Shown here: in pieces, positions 1 to 11,114 of the stretch | How positions within the stretch are numbered: position 1 is the first letter of the stretch | Layout: each line of letters begins with the position of its first letter | DNA from: Photorhabdus laumondii subsp. laumondii | GTDB lineage: Bacteria; Pseudomonadota; Gammaproteobacteria; Enterobacterales; Enterobacteriaceae | Length of the DNA: 64,000 nt | NCBI RefSeq assembly: GCF_003343245.1 | Contig: NZ_CP024901.1 | Span: 5,623,678 to 5,687,677 of the forward strand | Direction: 5' to 3' | Position numbers and translations under genes: made by a program | Notes under the pieces: generated by a model | Database searches by the model: none | What the model saw: only the letters and a program-made list of their open reading frames with translations | What the model was told of the DNA's origin: nothing

Positions 1-260
1 AGTGGTGGGTTATTCCAGGCATGTAAATGCATACCAATTTCCCCCTGTCCTCTGGCAATAACATCTTTAGCAAATTCAATGTATAAATCATCCATTGCCA
101 TTTCATAGTTCGTCAACCAAACTGGCTTAAAACCAAAACGTTCACATAAATGCTGAAATCTCGGTAAATAATGAGTATTTTTTGTCGAGATCTGACCGTG
201 ATTTTGCCACAGGTCATCACCCTCAGTATCAATAGTGATAATAAATGCAGGTCGAGTCAT
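1..260 (-). CDS. Polysaccharide deacetylase-like protein, 5' part only
   Basis: Reading leftward from an ATG at 260-258, the frame is open to the window edge (86 codons), so the C-terminus is missing. The N-terminus MTRPAFIITIDTEGDD carries the acidic strand end typical of NodB-type polysaccharide deacetylases, and GEIGMHLHAWNNPP carries the HxxxW metal/substrate motif seen in the WalW-like deacetylases of lipopolysaccharide core loci. It is the distal member of the leftward core unit after two glycosyltransferases and WaaQ, which fits removal of an acetyl group from a core sugar. The substrate is inferred from context only. The 267 bp between it and the upstream glycosyltransferase are very AT-rich and may hold its own promoter. 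Confidence 0.75.
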   Translation of the reverse strand, partial: MTRPAFIITIDTEGDDLWQNHGQISTKNTHYLPRFQHLCERFGFKPVWLTNYEMAMDDLYIEFAKDVIARGQGEIGMHLHAWNNPP

Positions 261-527
261 CAGAATATGCCCACAATAGAATAAAATAATGGCTTTTATA
301 GTACGCAGATCTATAAAATAGTGCAATTATCTTATCATATATATAGCAGTTCTATATCTCATTAAATCCTATATTTCGTATCTAATCTTATCAATAAAAA
401 ACACTATGAAATATTAGATCTTTCGGAAATTTGATTTTTCTTCTATTCAGTTCTCTTAATTTTTGGGACTTTTTTTATTCATTAACTTATCTCAACAACT
501 AAACTTAAAAAGCACATATCACCATTC

Positions 528-1631
528 TTACCGCTTCATTAAGGATAGATATTTTGCCAAAATAATATCTAAATCAAACTTCTTATACATATCCTCTGTA
601 ATCACCGGCGGTTCATGGTAGATAAACTTCATTTTTTCTGCCAGTGAATCAGTTGTTAGCTCTGATTTATATTTTTCTAGCTCACCAACCATAATTTCAT
701 TAACACCGCCGGGACACATCGTGCTAACAATGGGAGTATCACAAATCAACGATTCAATTAACACATTCCCTAATCCTTCACTGTCAGAACTCAAAACAAC
801 CGCTTTAGCTCCACGGATAACCGGTAATGGATTTTCAAGGAATCCCGTTAAAACAACTTTAGACTGTAAGTTTAAATCCACAATCTTCTGTTTTATTTGT
901 TGAGTGATAGCTTCATCTCCATGGCCAACAATCAATAACTTACACGGAATATCTGCTTTCGCAAATGCTTCTAATAAACGATCATGCCGCTTAACCCGGT
1001 GGAATCTACCTATATGCAATAAATAAGTCTCATCCGAATAAGGGTTATTTTGCAGCGATTTTTCTTTAATATCTGGGATGTTGAAAGGATTATAAATCGT
1101 CACCATTTCATTAGGCGTAAGTAACAAATTATTCTTTAAATCTTTCCCTACAGCATCAGATACACAAATTAAATTCCGATTATTATATGTCCATTTGATT
1201 TTTTGTTTCTTGATCCAGCGGGATAATCCCGTCTTATTACCAAGATATGAGTTTGAAAATACGCCATGAATACAAAACCATACATTTAACCCCGCTAACA
1301 CTTTTGATTGCACGACGATGCGATCAGTTTTATGCAAGTTTGAGACAATCAAGGTAGGAATTCCCTTGCGAAGAAAAACTTTTTCTAAAACCTTATCCAT
1401 AGATTTAGCCCTACGGCAAATCTCAGTCTGTCTTCTAAAAGGTCCTCTGTATCCATCAACATCAATGATCAGTTCAATACCACTCGGTATTGAATATTCA
1501 CATTTCTCTGCCAAAGAGAGCAGCGTAACATCATATCCTCTCTGTTGCAGACCATCACAAAGCCGGATAGTGACATTTTCCGCCCCCCCTCCAGGTAATC
1601 CATCAATGATAAATAATACATGTCCCTTCAT
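528..1631 (-). CDS. LPS core glycosyltransferase, GT4 family
   Basis: A 367-residue GT-B fold glycosyltransferase. The N-terminal domain opens with a short hydrophobic strand and a glycine-rich loop (LPGGGAEN), the usual acceptor-side loop of GT4 enzymes. The C-terminal donor-binding domain has HIGRFHRVKRHDRLLEAF and the E-x7-E region SDSEGLGNVLIESLICDTPIVST, where the two glutamates bind the nucleotide-sugar ribose and diphosphate. Its start overlaps the end of the next upstream gene by four bases (ATGA), so it is co-translated in the leftward core unit after waaQ. It should add a sugar to the outer core at the cytoplasmic face; donor and linkage cannot be read from the sequence. Confidence 0.85.
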   Translation of the reverse strand: MKGHVLFIIDGLPGGGAENVTIRLCDGLQQRGYDVTLLSLAEKCEYSIPSGIELIIDVDGYRGPFRRQTEICRRAKSMDKVLEKVFLRKGIPTLIVSNLHKTDRIVVQSKVLAGLNVWFCIHGVFSNSYLGNKTGLSRWIKKQKIKWTYNNRNLICVSDAVGKDLKNNLLLTPNEMVTIYNPFNIPDIKEKSLQNNPYSDETYLLHIGRFHRVKRHDRLLEAFAKADIPCKLLIVGHGDEAITQQIKQKIVDLNLQSKVVLTGFLENPLPVIRGAKAVVLSSDSEGLGNVLIESLICDTPIVSTMCPGGVNEIMVGELEKYKSELTTDSLAEKMKFIYHEPPVITEDMYKKFDLDIILAKYLSLMKR

Positions 1632-2758
1632 GATGAGAGCACCCTTTCGTATAATCCAATGAGCTGTTGTGATAAATGTTCCGGTGTATAACCGAGTATT
1701 CCTGTTCTCGCTAATTCTGACATTTTATTATTCAAATGATCCGAAGGCGTATTCTGAATAGCTTCCGTAATATCTGAAACAGCCAAAGCATCACATACAA
1801 ACCCGTTATTCCCAGAGGTAATAAATTCAGCGCCTCCACATGTCATGCTGGTTATTACCGGAAGCCCGCAGGCCATTGCCTCCAGTATCACATTTGGAAA
1901 CGGATCATATAAGGTCGGTAGCAACAAGCCATCTGCAAGCTGATAAAAAGGCAATGTCCTTTTCTGGACTCCCATAAACCTGATGCGCTCATTACATCCC
2001 AGTGAATTAGCTAACTGCTTATATTTCTTCTCTTCTTTATCCTGCCCCACAACTATTAAATAAGCATCAGTCGCACTCACCGCCTGAATTGCGGCTTTTA
2101 ATCCCTTTCGCTCAAACCCCGAACCAACATAAACTAAACATTTAGCTTGCAAGGGAAGGTTATGCGCTTTCCTTAATTGTGTTCTCTGAGATTCCGTTGC
2201 CGGGAAAAATTGTTTATTGTCTATCGAATTATAAATAACCGATATTTTTTCCTCAGAAAGCCCAAAATCCGTCATGACCTCCCTTTTTACCATTTCCGAG
2301 TTACAAATAACCATTTTTAATTCCGGTGCCGAATACATCTTTTGCTCAGCATCCATCACATAACGATGGTAACGACTCGTAAAAAGTAATTTACTCCGCC
2401 AAGGAGATAAAACACGCGCACGCTGCTGTAACCAGCGCTGATGAACGCCGTCACCCGCACGATAAATATCACAACCGGCAATACGTTCATGACTTTGAAC
2501 AAGATCAAATTGCTCTTGTTGCCATATTGTTTTGGCAGCTTTGGCAAATCCTCTTTCACGGCTGATGCGCCCCCATTTATGAGGATTTGTTAAATGAACA
2601 TGCCAATCAGGATTAACGTCTCCCTGCCAGGAACGCGTGATAACGTTAAGCTCCAAATTTTCATTCCCTAAAGCCTCTAAGGCGCGGGAGACAAAACGTT
2701 CTGCACCACCATCCGGGCGATATTTCTGCCGGACAATCGCAAGACGTACTAATTTCAT
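1628..2758 (-). CDS. LPS core glycosyltransferase, RfaG/WaaG-like GT4
   Basis: A 376-residue GT-B enzyme that aligns by eye with E. coli RfaG along its length: RPDGGAERFVSRAL at the N-terminus, a central AGCDIYRAGDGVHQRW segment in the place of the GLDVYFAADV region of RfaG, then VGSGFERKGL, VVGQDKEEKKY and the donor site FPNVILEAMACGLPVI. RfaG adds the first outer-core hexose to heptose II, and WabG-type homologues add galacturonic acid at the same step; which applies here is open. It lies directly after waaQ with a four-base overlap and precedes another GT4 gene, as expected of a core operon. Confidence 0.82.
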   Translation of the reverse strand: MKLVRLAIVRQKYRPDGGAERFVSRALEALGNENLELNVITRSWQGDVNPDWHVHLTNPHKWGRISRERGFAKAAKTIWQQEQFDLVQSHERIAGCDIYRAGDGVHQRWLQQRARVLSPWRSKLLFTSRYHRYVMDAEQKMYSAPELKMVICNSEMVKREVMTDFGLSEEKISVIYNSIDNKQFFPATESQRTQLRKAHNLPLQAKCLVYVGSGFERKGLKAAIQAVSATDAYLIVVGQDKEEKKYKQLANSLGCNERIRFMGVQKRTLPFYQLADGLLLPTLYDPFPNVILEAMACGLPVITSMTCGGAEFITSGNNGFVCDALAVSDITEAIQNTPSDHLNNKMSELARTGILGYTPEHLSQQLIGLYERVLSS

Positions 2759-3819
2759 AATAAATTTCTCCGGGCGGCGGCAATAACCATCTCACTGGGA
2801 ATGACATTCAGATAACGTATATCCGTTTTAGTATCAACATCATCAGGATCAGGTAAATCACCATAATCACCAGCCCAAATAACTTCACCTTTCGCTTCCC
2901 ACGGACGCCAGAATACTAATTTTGATGGCCCAAATAAAGCGATACCCGGTGTTTTTAACGCAGCGGCCATATGCATAGCAACAGAATCCATCCCGATGAA
3001 TAAATTGGCCCCATCAATCAGCGCTGCAAGTTGAGGCAAAGTTAATTGGCCGGCAAAAGAAATCACTCTCTCTTTTAGGCAATTTGATAAAATCTTCGCC
3101 ACCATCTCTTCCTCCTTACGATCTGGCCCGGAGGTAACAACAATTGTCCAACCATCAGACTGTAATGCATTAATCGTTTTGCTCATCTTTTTTTCATCCC
3201 AACATTTAAAAAACCAGCGGGATGTCGGTTGCACAACAATATATTTTTGATCTACACCATGCTTATCAAGAAGCATCAAAACAGCCTCTTTATCCTGCTG
3301 GCGGTAACTCATCGTCACTGTAGTGTTGATTAACGGAAGATTTAACAGCGAAAGAGCTGACAAATTCTGCTCAACAATATGCAAAAACTGACTATGCTCT
3401 GTCGGCACAAAATTTGTGAAACATTTTTTCCAAAATAGGCTGCGTCGTTTTGCTAAATCAAACCCAATACGCACTTTTGCGCCAGTAAATCGTGTCACAA
3501 ATGCACTATACCATTGATCAGTAAGATTAATAACTAGGTCGTATTGACGATGCCTTAATCGTTTAAGCAATCTCCATTCATGACCAAGATGTGTTTTAAC
3601 TCCCTGTTTCTTCCATTGTCTATCTATAGAAAATAGATTAGCCACAGCAGGAAAATCAGCCAATATTGGTTCGGTTTCTTTGTAGAGTAAAACATCAATT
3701 TCCACCGCCGGATAATTATCCTTAAGGGTATTAATAACCGGTGTAATTAATAATACATCACCATGATGTCGTAACTTTATTATCAGAATACGGTCAAATT
3801 GAGCTTGTAATTTACTCAT
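2755..3819 (-). CDS. waaQ: LPS heptosyltransferase III (WaaQ)
   Basis: GT9-family heptosyltransferase of 354 residues that adds the branching heptose III to the inner core from ADP-heptose. Visible marks are IIKLRHHGDVLLITPVI at the N-terminus, VVQPTSRWFFKCWD in the middle and LFIGMDSVAMHMAAALKTPGIALFGPS near the C-terminus, which match the RfaQ pattern including the acceptor-side and ADP-binding loops. An in-frame ATG exists further upstream, but it would add a Cys/Phe-rich unrelated stretch; the ATG at 3819-3817 has GGGAA at a good distance and begins MSKLQAQFDRIL, so it is chosen. The gene is first in the leftward core unit and is divergent from waaA across about 230 bp. Confidence 0.88.
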   Translation of the reverse strand: MSKLQAQFDRILIIKLRHHGDVLLITPVINTLKDNYPAVEIDVLLYKETEPILADFPAVANLFSIDRQWKKQGVKTHLGHEWRLLKRLRHRQYDLVINLTDQWYSAFVTRFTGAKVRIGFDLAKRRSLFWKKCFTNFVPTEHSQFLHIVEQNLSALSLLNLPLINTTVTMSYRQQDKEAVLMLLDKHGVDQKYIVVQPTSRWFFKCWDEKKMSKTINALQSDGWTIVVTSGPDRKEEEMVAKILSNCLKERVISFAGQLTLPQLAALIDGANLFIGMDSVAMHMAAALKTPGIALFGPSKLVFWRPWEAKGEVIWAGDYGDLPDPDDVDTKTDIRYLNVIPSEMVIAAARRNLL

Positions 3820-4047
3820 TGCATTCCCAGTATAAAGATACAGATAAAAGAAAAAACTGCCGCAACATGTGCAGAAGCTACAGAAAATCCGCTTTACCTT
3901 CATATATAATAGAAGCACGATCTTACGCAAAAATCCTAATTTACCTTTCTAATTCTGTTCAGATCCTAGAAGCCATACGCATTTTCATACTTTCTTTGCC
4001 GCAATGTGATACTATTGACGCTAATTTATATAAGTGAATTTGATAGA

Positions 4048-5325
4048 ATGTTACTGCGTTTATATCAGGTACTTCTCTACCTTATCCAGCCTCTGATTTG
4101 GTTGCGTTTATTGCTCCGCAGCCGCCAAGCCCCTGCTTACCGTCAGCGCTGGGGTGAACGCTACGGTTTCTGTGCCGGTAAAGTTGCCTCTGGAGGCATC
4201 CTGCTCCATTCCGTTTCCGTTGGTGAAACGTTGGCCGCCATCCCTTTAGTCAGAGCCTTGCGCCATCACTATCCTTTTTTACCGATTACCGTGACCACGA
4301 TGACGCCAACCGGCTCAGAAAGAGTGCTTTCCGCTCTGGGAAATGATGTTAATCACGTCTATTTGCCATACGATCTCCCCGGTTCTATGGAGCGCTTTCT
4401 CAATCAAGTTAATCCAAAGTTAGTCATTATTATGGAAACAGAACTTTGGCCTAATCTGATTTTCCAACTTCACCAACGTAACATTCCTCTGGTCATTGCT
4501 AATGCCCGTTTGTCTGCCCGTTCCGCTGAGGGATATCAAAAAGTAGGGAGTTTCGTAAAAACAATTTTGCGCAGCATTACCTTAATTGCCGCCCAGAATC
4601 CGGAAGATGGTGAACGTTTTATTGAGCTGGGTCTAAAACGCTCTCAACTGACTATCACGGGTAGTTTGAAATTCGATATCTCAGTAACACCGGAATTGGC
4701 AGCCAAGGCAGTGACATTACGGCGCCAATGGGCGGCTCACCGTCCTGTCTGGATAGCCACCAGCACCCATGATGGAGAAGAGAGTATTATTCTTGATGCT
4801 CATTGCAAGTTACTGAAACAATGCCCAAGCCTGCTGCTGATCCTGGTACCACGCCACCCTGAACGTTTTATTAAAGCTGAAGAATTAACAAAGAAAGCCG
4901 GACTCAGCTATATTCTTCGCAGTTCTGATAAAATCCCTGACGCCAATATTCAGGTCGTTATCGGCGATACGATGGGGGAACTGATGCTGCTCTATGGTAT
5001 TGCCGATCTGGCTTTTGTTGGTGGCAGTCTGGTTGAACGTGGCGGCCACAACCCGCTAGAAGCGGCAGCCCATGCTATTCCGGTGCTGATGGGCCCTCAT
5101 ACCTTTAACTTTAAGGATATCTGCACCAAGCTGAATCAGGCTAATGGTCTGATTACCGTGATGGACAGCCACTCTTTATTCACCGAGATCAACAGTTTAC
5201 TGACTGACGAAGATTATCGTCTGTATTATGGTCGCCACGCAGCAGAAGTACTGCATGAAAATCAGGGGGCTCTTCAACGTCTACTTAAACTGCTGGAACC
5301 CTATCTCCCACCTCGGAGCCACTGA
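4048..5325 (+). CDS. waaA: 3-deoxy-D-manno-octulosonic acid transferase (KdtA)
   Basis: Transfers Kdo residues from CMP-Kdo to lipid IVA, the essential first step of core synthesis, at the inner membrane. The 425-residue protein is near-identical in pattern to E. coli KdtA: an N-terminal membrane anchor (VLLYLIQPLIWLRLLLR), the conserved SVSVGETLAAIPLVRAL segment with the catalytic glutamate region, TVTTMTPTGSERV, METELWPNL, and the C-terminal donor site FVGGSLVERGGHNPLEAA. The start is placed at the ATG giving MLLRLYQVLLY, as in E. coli; 14 extra in-frame codons upstream are rejected. The stop codon is directly followed by the ATG of waaE, so the two are translationally linked. Confidence 0.95.
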   Translation: MLLRLYQVLLYLIQPLIWLRLLLRSRQAPAYRQRWGERYGFCAGKVASGGILLHSVSVGETLAAIPLVRALRHHYPFLPITVTTMTPTGSERVLSALGNDVNHVYLPYDLPGSMERFLNQVNPKLVIIMETELWPNLIFQLHQRNIPLVIANARLSARSAEGYQKVGSFVKTILRSITLIAAQNPEDGERFIELGLKRSQLTITGSLKFDISVTPELAAKAVTLRRQWAAHRPVWIATSTHDGEESIILDAHCKLLKQCPSLLLILVPRHPERFIKAEELTKKAGLSYILRSSDKIPDANIQVVIGDTMGELMLLYGIADLAFVGGSLVERGGHNPLEAAAHAIPVLMGPHTFNFKDICTKLNQANGLITVMDSHSLFTEINSLLTDEDYRLYYGRHAAEVLHENQGALQRLLKLLEPYLPPRSH

Positions 5326-6581
<1,256 letters not shown>

Positions 6582-6659
6582 TTTACTCCGTTCACTGGAG
6601 GCGGCACAAAAAAGTAGAATATTCCCTATGAAACGCCTCCCCGAACTATCCGATATCAA

Positions 6660-7469
6660 CTAATATTGACAGTGACGGCAAAAGAAAGTACTGCGCTGTC
6701 CAAGCTTAATACTCTCTATTTGTTCACCACAAATTCGACATGGCTCTCCTGCTCTGCCATAGACAAACAATTCCTGAGCAAAATAGCCCGGTTTACCATC
6801 AGATTGCAGAAAATCTCTGAGTGTCGTACCACCCCGCTCAATAGAGCGTTGTAGAACCTTCTTAATCGTTTCCGCCAGTAAATGAGCTTCACGCTCAGTT
6901 AAAGTCTGCGCGGGACGATCCGGCTGAATATGGGCAGTAAACAACGCTTCATTCGCATAGATATTACCAACGCCAACAACCAGTTTGTTATCCATGAGCC
7001 AAGGTTTAATCAAGGTTTTTTTATTACTTGATCGGGTGTAGAGATAAAAACCATTAAAATCATCAGAAAGTGGCTCAGGCCCTAAATGAGCCAATACCGA
7101 GCACCGTTCGAGATCATCACTCCACAACCATGCACCAAATCGTCTGGGATCGGTATAACGCAAAACCTTACCATCTGCCATCACTAAATCCACATGATCG
7201 TGTTTCTCCGCGGGGCGCTCTTCTGGCAAAATACGCAAGCTGCCCGACATCCCCAAATGGACAATAATCCAACCATTTGCCAATTCAATCAGCAAATATT
7301 TGGCCCGGCGTTGAATGCTAAGCACAAGCTGGTCACTCAACTTCATAATTTCTTCCGCCACCGGCCAACGTAACCGACCATTCCTGACTACCGCATACTG
7401 GATCACATTCCCTACCAGATGTGGCTCTATTCCCCTCCGGCTGGTTTCTACTTCTGGTAGTTCTGGCAT
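6660..7469 (-). CDS. mutM: Formamidopyrimidine-DNA glycosylase (Fpg)
   Basis: Base-excision repair glycosylase/AP lyase that removes 8-oxoguanine and formamidopyrimidines. The 269-residue protein starts [18 protein letters not shown], so Pro2 (nucleophile after Met removal) and Glu3 are in place. It contains the helix-two-turn-helix segment [15 protein letters not shown] and ends in the zinc finger CRICG...FFCRHCQ. It stands alone, convergent with coaD and divergent from waaL. Housekeeping mutM sitting inside the core locus next to coaD is the arrangement known in other enterobacteria. Confidence 0.97.
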   Translation of the reverse strand: MPELPEVETSRRGIEPHLVGNVIQYAVVRNGRLRWPVAEEIMKLSDQLVLSIQRRAKYLLIELANGWIIVHLGMSGSLRILPEERPAEKHDHVDLVMADGKVLRYTDPRRFGAWLWSDDLERCSVLAHLGPEPLSDDFNGFYLYTRSSNKKTLIKPWLMDNKLVVGVGNIYANEALFTAHIQPDRPAQTLTEREAHLLAETIKKVLQRSIERGGTTLRDFLQSDGKPGYFAQELFVYGRAGEPCRICGEQIESIKLGQRSTFFCRHCQY

Positions 7470-7582
7470 GGTAATAACTCCTAATTATAGATACTGTTTC
7501 AACTCTATTGCATCCGAGCAGATTAAGATAATCTTTTCATGTATTATTTCCAACCAAACTCAACAGAAATGAAAGCAGATTG

Positions 7583-8806
7583 ATGAATATGTTTAACATT
7601 AAAAGTCGTGATAAAAGATCATTATGGAATTTATCCATCATTGGGATTTATATAGCCCTTGTTTATCTGCCTGATATAACGAGATATAAAAATCTGGTTA
7701 TCGTGCTTATTGGCATTACAGCACTAACCTATCTAGTGACAGATTTTCGCCAAGTGATGCACTCCATGCGTAATTCACTTTTTCTGTCCATTATGTTATT
7801 CATCGTAGCAATGTTCTATTCAGTAGCGATTTCCGTCGATCCCGCATTGAGTTTTCAAGAGATGAATAAGCCCATCTTAAATGGGCTATTATTGTTCAGT
7901 TTTACTTTTCCTGTGGTACTGTACAAAGAAAATAAAGAAAGTATTGCCAAGATGATTCTGTACTCATTTGCCATTGGTATGCTGGCAATATGCCTAACTG
8001 ATGTTGGTAAATACATTATTAACTACAATAAAGGTGAAATGCCTTTTACCAACTTCAACCATCGAGAATTTTCTTACGGTTTTATTTTCTATTTTCCGAT
8101 CTTACTTTGTACTTGGGCATTGTGGAAGAAACATACCTTAGTGAGTTGGCTGATACTGGCTGCTGCTTCCGCTATCAGTCTGTTTTTGTTATTAGGTACC
8201 TTAGCTCGTGGCGCTTGGGTCGCCATTGCCGTCATCACGGCTTTTATCATCATCATTAATCGGGAATGGAAGCTGACCATAATAGTGGGTTTAATCCTTA
8301 GTTTTTCAGTTGTGCTTTCTCACACTACAATAATCGCTAATGAAAATACTAAGTTATTATTTTGGAAACTGACTCAAACTGATAGCAGCCATCGTTATAA
8401 AAATGGCACACAAGGAACTGCTTTTGAGTTGATTCTAGAGAACCCCATTAAAGGCTACGGTTATGGCAATAAAGTCTATCATAAAGTCTACAACGAACGA
8501 GTTGCTGACTATCCAGACTGGATATATCGCACATCCATCGGCCCCCACAATATCTTGCTGGCACTCTGGTTTGCCGGTGGAATCATTGGTTTGATTACCA
8601 CTTTGCTGATGACCTTCTCAGCGCTGTATACAAGTAGCTACATTATTAGCCGTAACAATGGCGTAATAAAGCAGGCCAGTATTATTCTATTGACGGGATT
8701 CATCGGATTATTTATCGTTCGAGGAGCCTTTGAAAATACCTATATCAATGAAATAGGTATTCTATTCGGCCTGATGATTGCGCTATATCAGCAGAAAAAC
8801 GATTAA
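7583..8806 (+). CDS. waaL: O-antigen ligase (WaaL)
   Basis: Polytopic inner-membrane protein of 407 residues with about eleven or twelve hydrophobic segments. It has the Wzy/WaaL hallmarks: a long periplasmic loop between the later membrane spans that contains ILENPIKGYGYGNKVYHK and IGPHNILLALWFAGG, where the His-Asn of the PHN motif corresponds to the essential loop histidine of WaaL, and the arginine-bearing TLARGAWVAIA segment earlier. It moves undecaprenyl-linked O antigen onto lipid A-core in the periplasm. A TTG one codon upstream is also possible. Its location between core glycosyltransferase units supports ligase rather than O-antigen polymerase. Confidence 0.85.
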   Translation: MNMFNIKSRDKRSLWNLSIIGIYIALVYLPDITRYKNLVIVLIGITALTYLVTDFRQVMHSMRNSLFLSIMLFIVAMFYSVAISVDPALSFQEMNKPILNGLLLFSFTFPVVLYKENKESIAKMILYSFAIGMLAICLTDVGKYIINYNKGEMPFTNFNHREFSYGFIFYFPILLCTWALWKKHTLVSWLILAAASAISLFLLLGTLARGAWVAIAVITAFIIIINREWKLTIIVGLILSFSVVLSHTTIIANENTKLLFWKLTQTDSSHRYKNGTQGTAFELILENPIKGYGYGNKVYHKVYNERVADYPDWIYRTSIGPHNILLALWFAGGIIGLITTLLMTFSALYTSSYIISRNNGVIKQASIILLTGFIGLFIVRGAFENTYINEIGILFGLMIALYQQKND

Positions 8807-8839
8807 CCAGATATCTCGGCTATATTATTAAACCGATTA

Positions 8840-10015
8840 TTATGCAGAAATATCCTTTGATATTGTCTGCATAATCAGCTTCGCTCGCTGTTCCCAATTA
8901 AAACGTTCTGTCACCAACATTTTTGCATAACTGACTTGTGATTTAACTTTTTCTGGATTATCCCTCAGTAACTGAATCTGTTGAGCAAAACTTTCTGCAT
9001 TCTCACTGTCAGCAAAACTGACCGCATTTTCATCAGCCACGTCACGAATAGAAAGAAAATCAGAGATAACCACCGGCTTATCCATCGCCATATATTCAAA
9101 TAATTTCAGTGGCGAAGTATAGCGACTGCCGATGCTGGTTTTCGTTAATGGCAACAAACAAATATCATTATCTGCAATTATCTGAAAACGTAATTTAGGT
9201 TGAATAAAACCAAGAAAATTGATTTTATCGCCAACCCCCATTTGCTGAGCAATCTGCCGCAATTGCTGAATTTGCCCTGGTTCACCACCAGCAATATTCA
9301 ATACTGCATTTTCAAGGTAAGCCATCGCTTTGATCGCCGTCGGAACACCTTTCCAACGATGCAAACTGCCCAAATAAAGGATCTGGGTTGGTAATTCACC
9401 ATCGTCTGATACACGTTTATCTAACGACATCGACTCGACTGCCAACATATCCACGCCATCTGGCGCAACAACTATTGGCGTGCTGACATTATATTCACTA
9501 ATAATATCATCACGGAGTAACGACGTCAGAACGAAAGTAATCCTGGACCGACGATAAACAAAGTGTTCAATTTCTCTCAGCTTCTGATATTTACGCTGAT
9601 TTTTATTTTTACTTAAATCATGCGATTCTTTAAATGACTGGGCAAAAATCTCATGACTTTCAAAAAATAGCGGAATTTCTGGATGTTCACATAATAAATA
9701 CTTTGCCATTTTCAGATTGCGGGTAAAAACGGCATCGACCTCATTTCTCTTCAACCAATGGGAAACCTGGAAATAGAACATTTTTTGGGTATTAAACGGA
9801 AAATACCATTTACGCCGAATATTGCGTAAAGATATCAGTCTCGCTGATGGTGACAATGAACGCCCCAGTACCTCTTCTGCGGTATTTTTACCTTCCGGTG
9901 TAACCAGATATACGCAGGCTCCCTGGCGAGCAAACGCATCAACATTCTGCAAAATTTGCAATGATGCTACCCGATAATCAGGAACCGGATAGGGATCAAT
10001 ATAGGCAATCTTCAT
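8840..10015 (-). CDS. Glycosyltransferase, GT4 family
   Basis: A 391-residue GT-B enzyme. The N-terminus MKIAYIDPYPVPDYRVASL lacks the usual Gly-Gly-x-x loop, while the donor-binding half is clear: ILYLGSLHRWKGVPTAIKAM, then SPLKLFEYMAMDKPVVISDF, which holds the E-x6-7 acidic pair contacting the sugar nucleotide. Its start lies 20 bases inside the upstream gene, so it is the last gene of a three-gene leftward unit (GT9, GT4, GT4). It probably builds the outer core or first O-unit sugars; no specific orthologue is recognised. Confidence 0.82.
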   Translation of the reverse strand: MKIAYIDPYPVPDYRVASLQILQNVDAFARQGACVYLVTPEGKNTAEEVLGRSLSPSARLISLRNIRRKWYFPFNTQKMFYFQVSHWLKRNEVDAVFTRNLKMAKYLLCEHPEIPLFFESHEIFAQSFKESHDLSKNKNQRKYQKLREIEHFVYRRSRITFVLTSLLRDDIISEYNVSTPIVVAPDGVDMLAVESMSLDKRVSDDGELPTQILYLGSLHRWKGVPTAIKAMAYLENAVLNIAGGEPGQIQQLRQIAQQMGVGDKINFLGFIQPKLRFQIIADNDICLLPLTKTSIGSRYTSPLKLFEYMAMDKPVVISDFLSIRDVADENAVSFADSENAESFAQQIQLLRDNPEKVKSQVSYAKMLVTERFNWEQRAKLIMQTISKDISA

Positions 10016-11114
10016 TATTTATCGCTTTCAGTAAACGATTTGCCGAATGCTCCCAGGTATACATTGTTTCAATCCGTTGACGAGCTGCTTTTCCCATTTT
10101 TTGCCCCCTGTCCGGTTGAGACAATAAAAAATTAACCGCATCGGCAATTGCTGAAGCATCGCCTGGCGTGACTAAAATACCCGAATTATTTTCGTTGCCG
10201 ACAACTTCAGGTATGCCTCCAATATAACTCGCAATTACCGGTCGGCCACACGCCATCGCTTCCGCAATTGTGATCCCAAATGCTTCATCACCAATACTTG
10301 GGAAAATCCCGGCATCACCAGCAGCATAATATTCAGGCAACTGATCATGTCCTACCGGTGGATGAAAAATTATCTGTTTTTTCAGCCGTAATACCGCAAC
10401 CCGCTTTTCTAAGTGTTTCAGATCTTCACCTGACCCGATAATCAGCAATTTAACATCTTTATCCTGTAGCTGAGCCATTGCATCAATAGCCACATGCATG
10501 CCTTTCCAGCCAACCAACCGGCCGGCAAAGGTCAGCAAAAATGTTTTATCACTGATCCCAAGACGAGTTCTGACAGAAGAGTCTATCGGCCTGAATTTAT
10601 TAATATCAACACCATTGTAAATCACCTTCGGGAATTGTTTAAAATGGTGCTGAATCTGCCAGGCATTAAAATGGCTGCATGCCACCCAAGCTGAAATTCG
10701 CTTACTCAGCTTTCTGTCACCCTTGAAAAAACTGGTGCCACCGCTCATATAGCAAAATTTAGTGCGGCTCTCTTTTGGCATCATTCGAGGCCAGAAAAAA
10801 TCAAATGGCTTCGTCAGAATAACCCAGTCAAAATCCTCAGTAACAACTGTATCGCGAGCATGGCGAGCAAATGAGTAACGTTCAATAATACGTTGAAAAC
10901 GTCGACCAATATTAATGACTTTCTCTCTGGGAATGAATGGAAAAGTGTGAACCTGGATTGCTCTCCCATTGAGTTCTGGTTGAATATCACCCTTTCCACC
11001 AAAAATATGGATCTCATGACCGGCATCAGTCAACGCTTTCGCCAGTTCCCAGACTGCCGTCTGAATACCACCGTAAGACATAGTTACCGTGACATCAACC
11101 AAACCTATTTTCAT
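9996..11114 (-). CDS. Glycosyltransferase, GT4 family
   Basis: A 372-residue GT-B glycosyltransferase with the acceptor loop MSYGGIQTAVWELAKAL at the N-terminus, VIYNGVDINKFRP as the inter-domain linker, LTFAGRLVGWKGMHVAIDAM, and the donor-site stretch EAFGITIAEAMACGRPVIAS with the paired glutamates. The order of motifs is that of WcaL/RfaG-type retaining transferases. It overlaps its upstream neighbour by 20 bases and its downstream neighbour by 20 bases, so all three genes are one translationally coupled operon. Sugar specificity is unknown. Confidence 0.85.
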   Translation of the reverse strand: MKIGLVDVTVTMSYGGIQTAVWELAKALTDAGHEIHIFGGKGDIQPELNGRAIQVHTFPFIPREKVINIGRRFQRIIERYSFARHARDTVVTEDFDWVILTKPFDFFWPRMMPKESRTKFCYMSGGTSFFKGDRKLSKRISAWVACSHFNAWQIQHHFKQFPKVIYNGVDINKFRPIDSSVRTRLGISDKTFLLTFAGRLVGWKGMHVAIDAMAQLQDKDVKLLIIGSGEDLKHLEKRVAVLRLKKQIIFHPPVGHDQLPEYYAAGDAGIFPSIGDEAFGITIAEAMACGRPVIASYIGGIPEVVGNENNSGILVTPGDASAIADAVNFLLSQPDRGQKMGKAARQRIETMYTWEHSANRLLKAINNEDCLY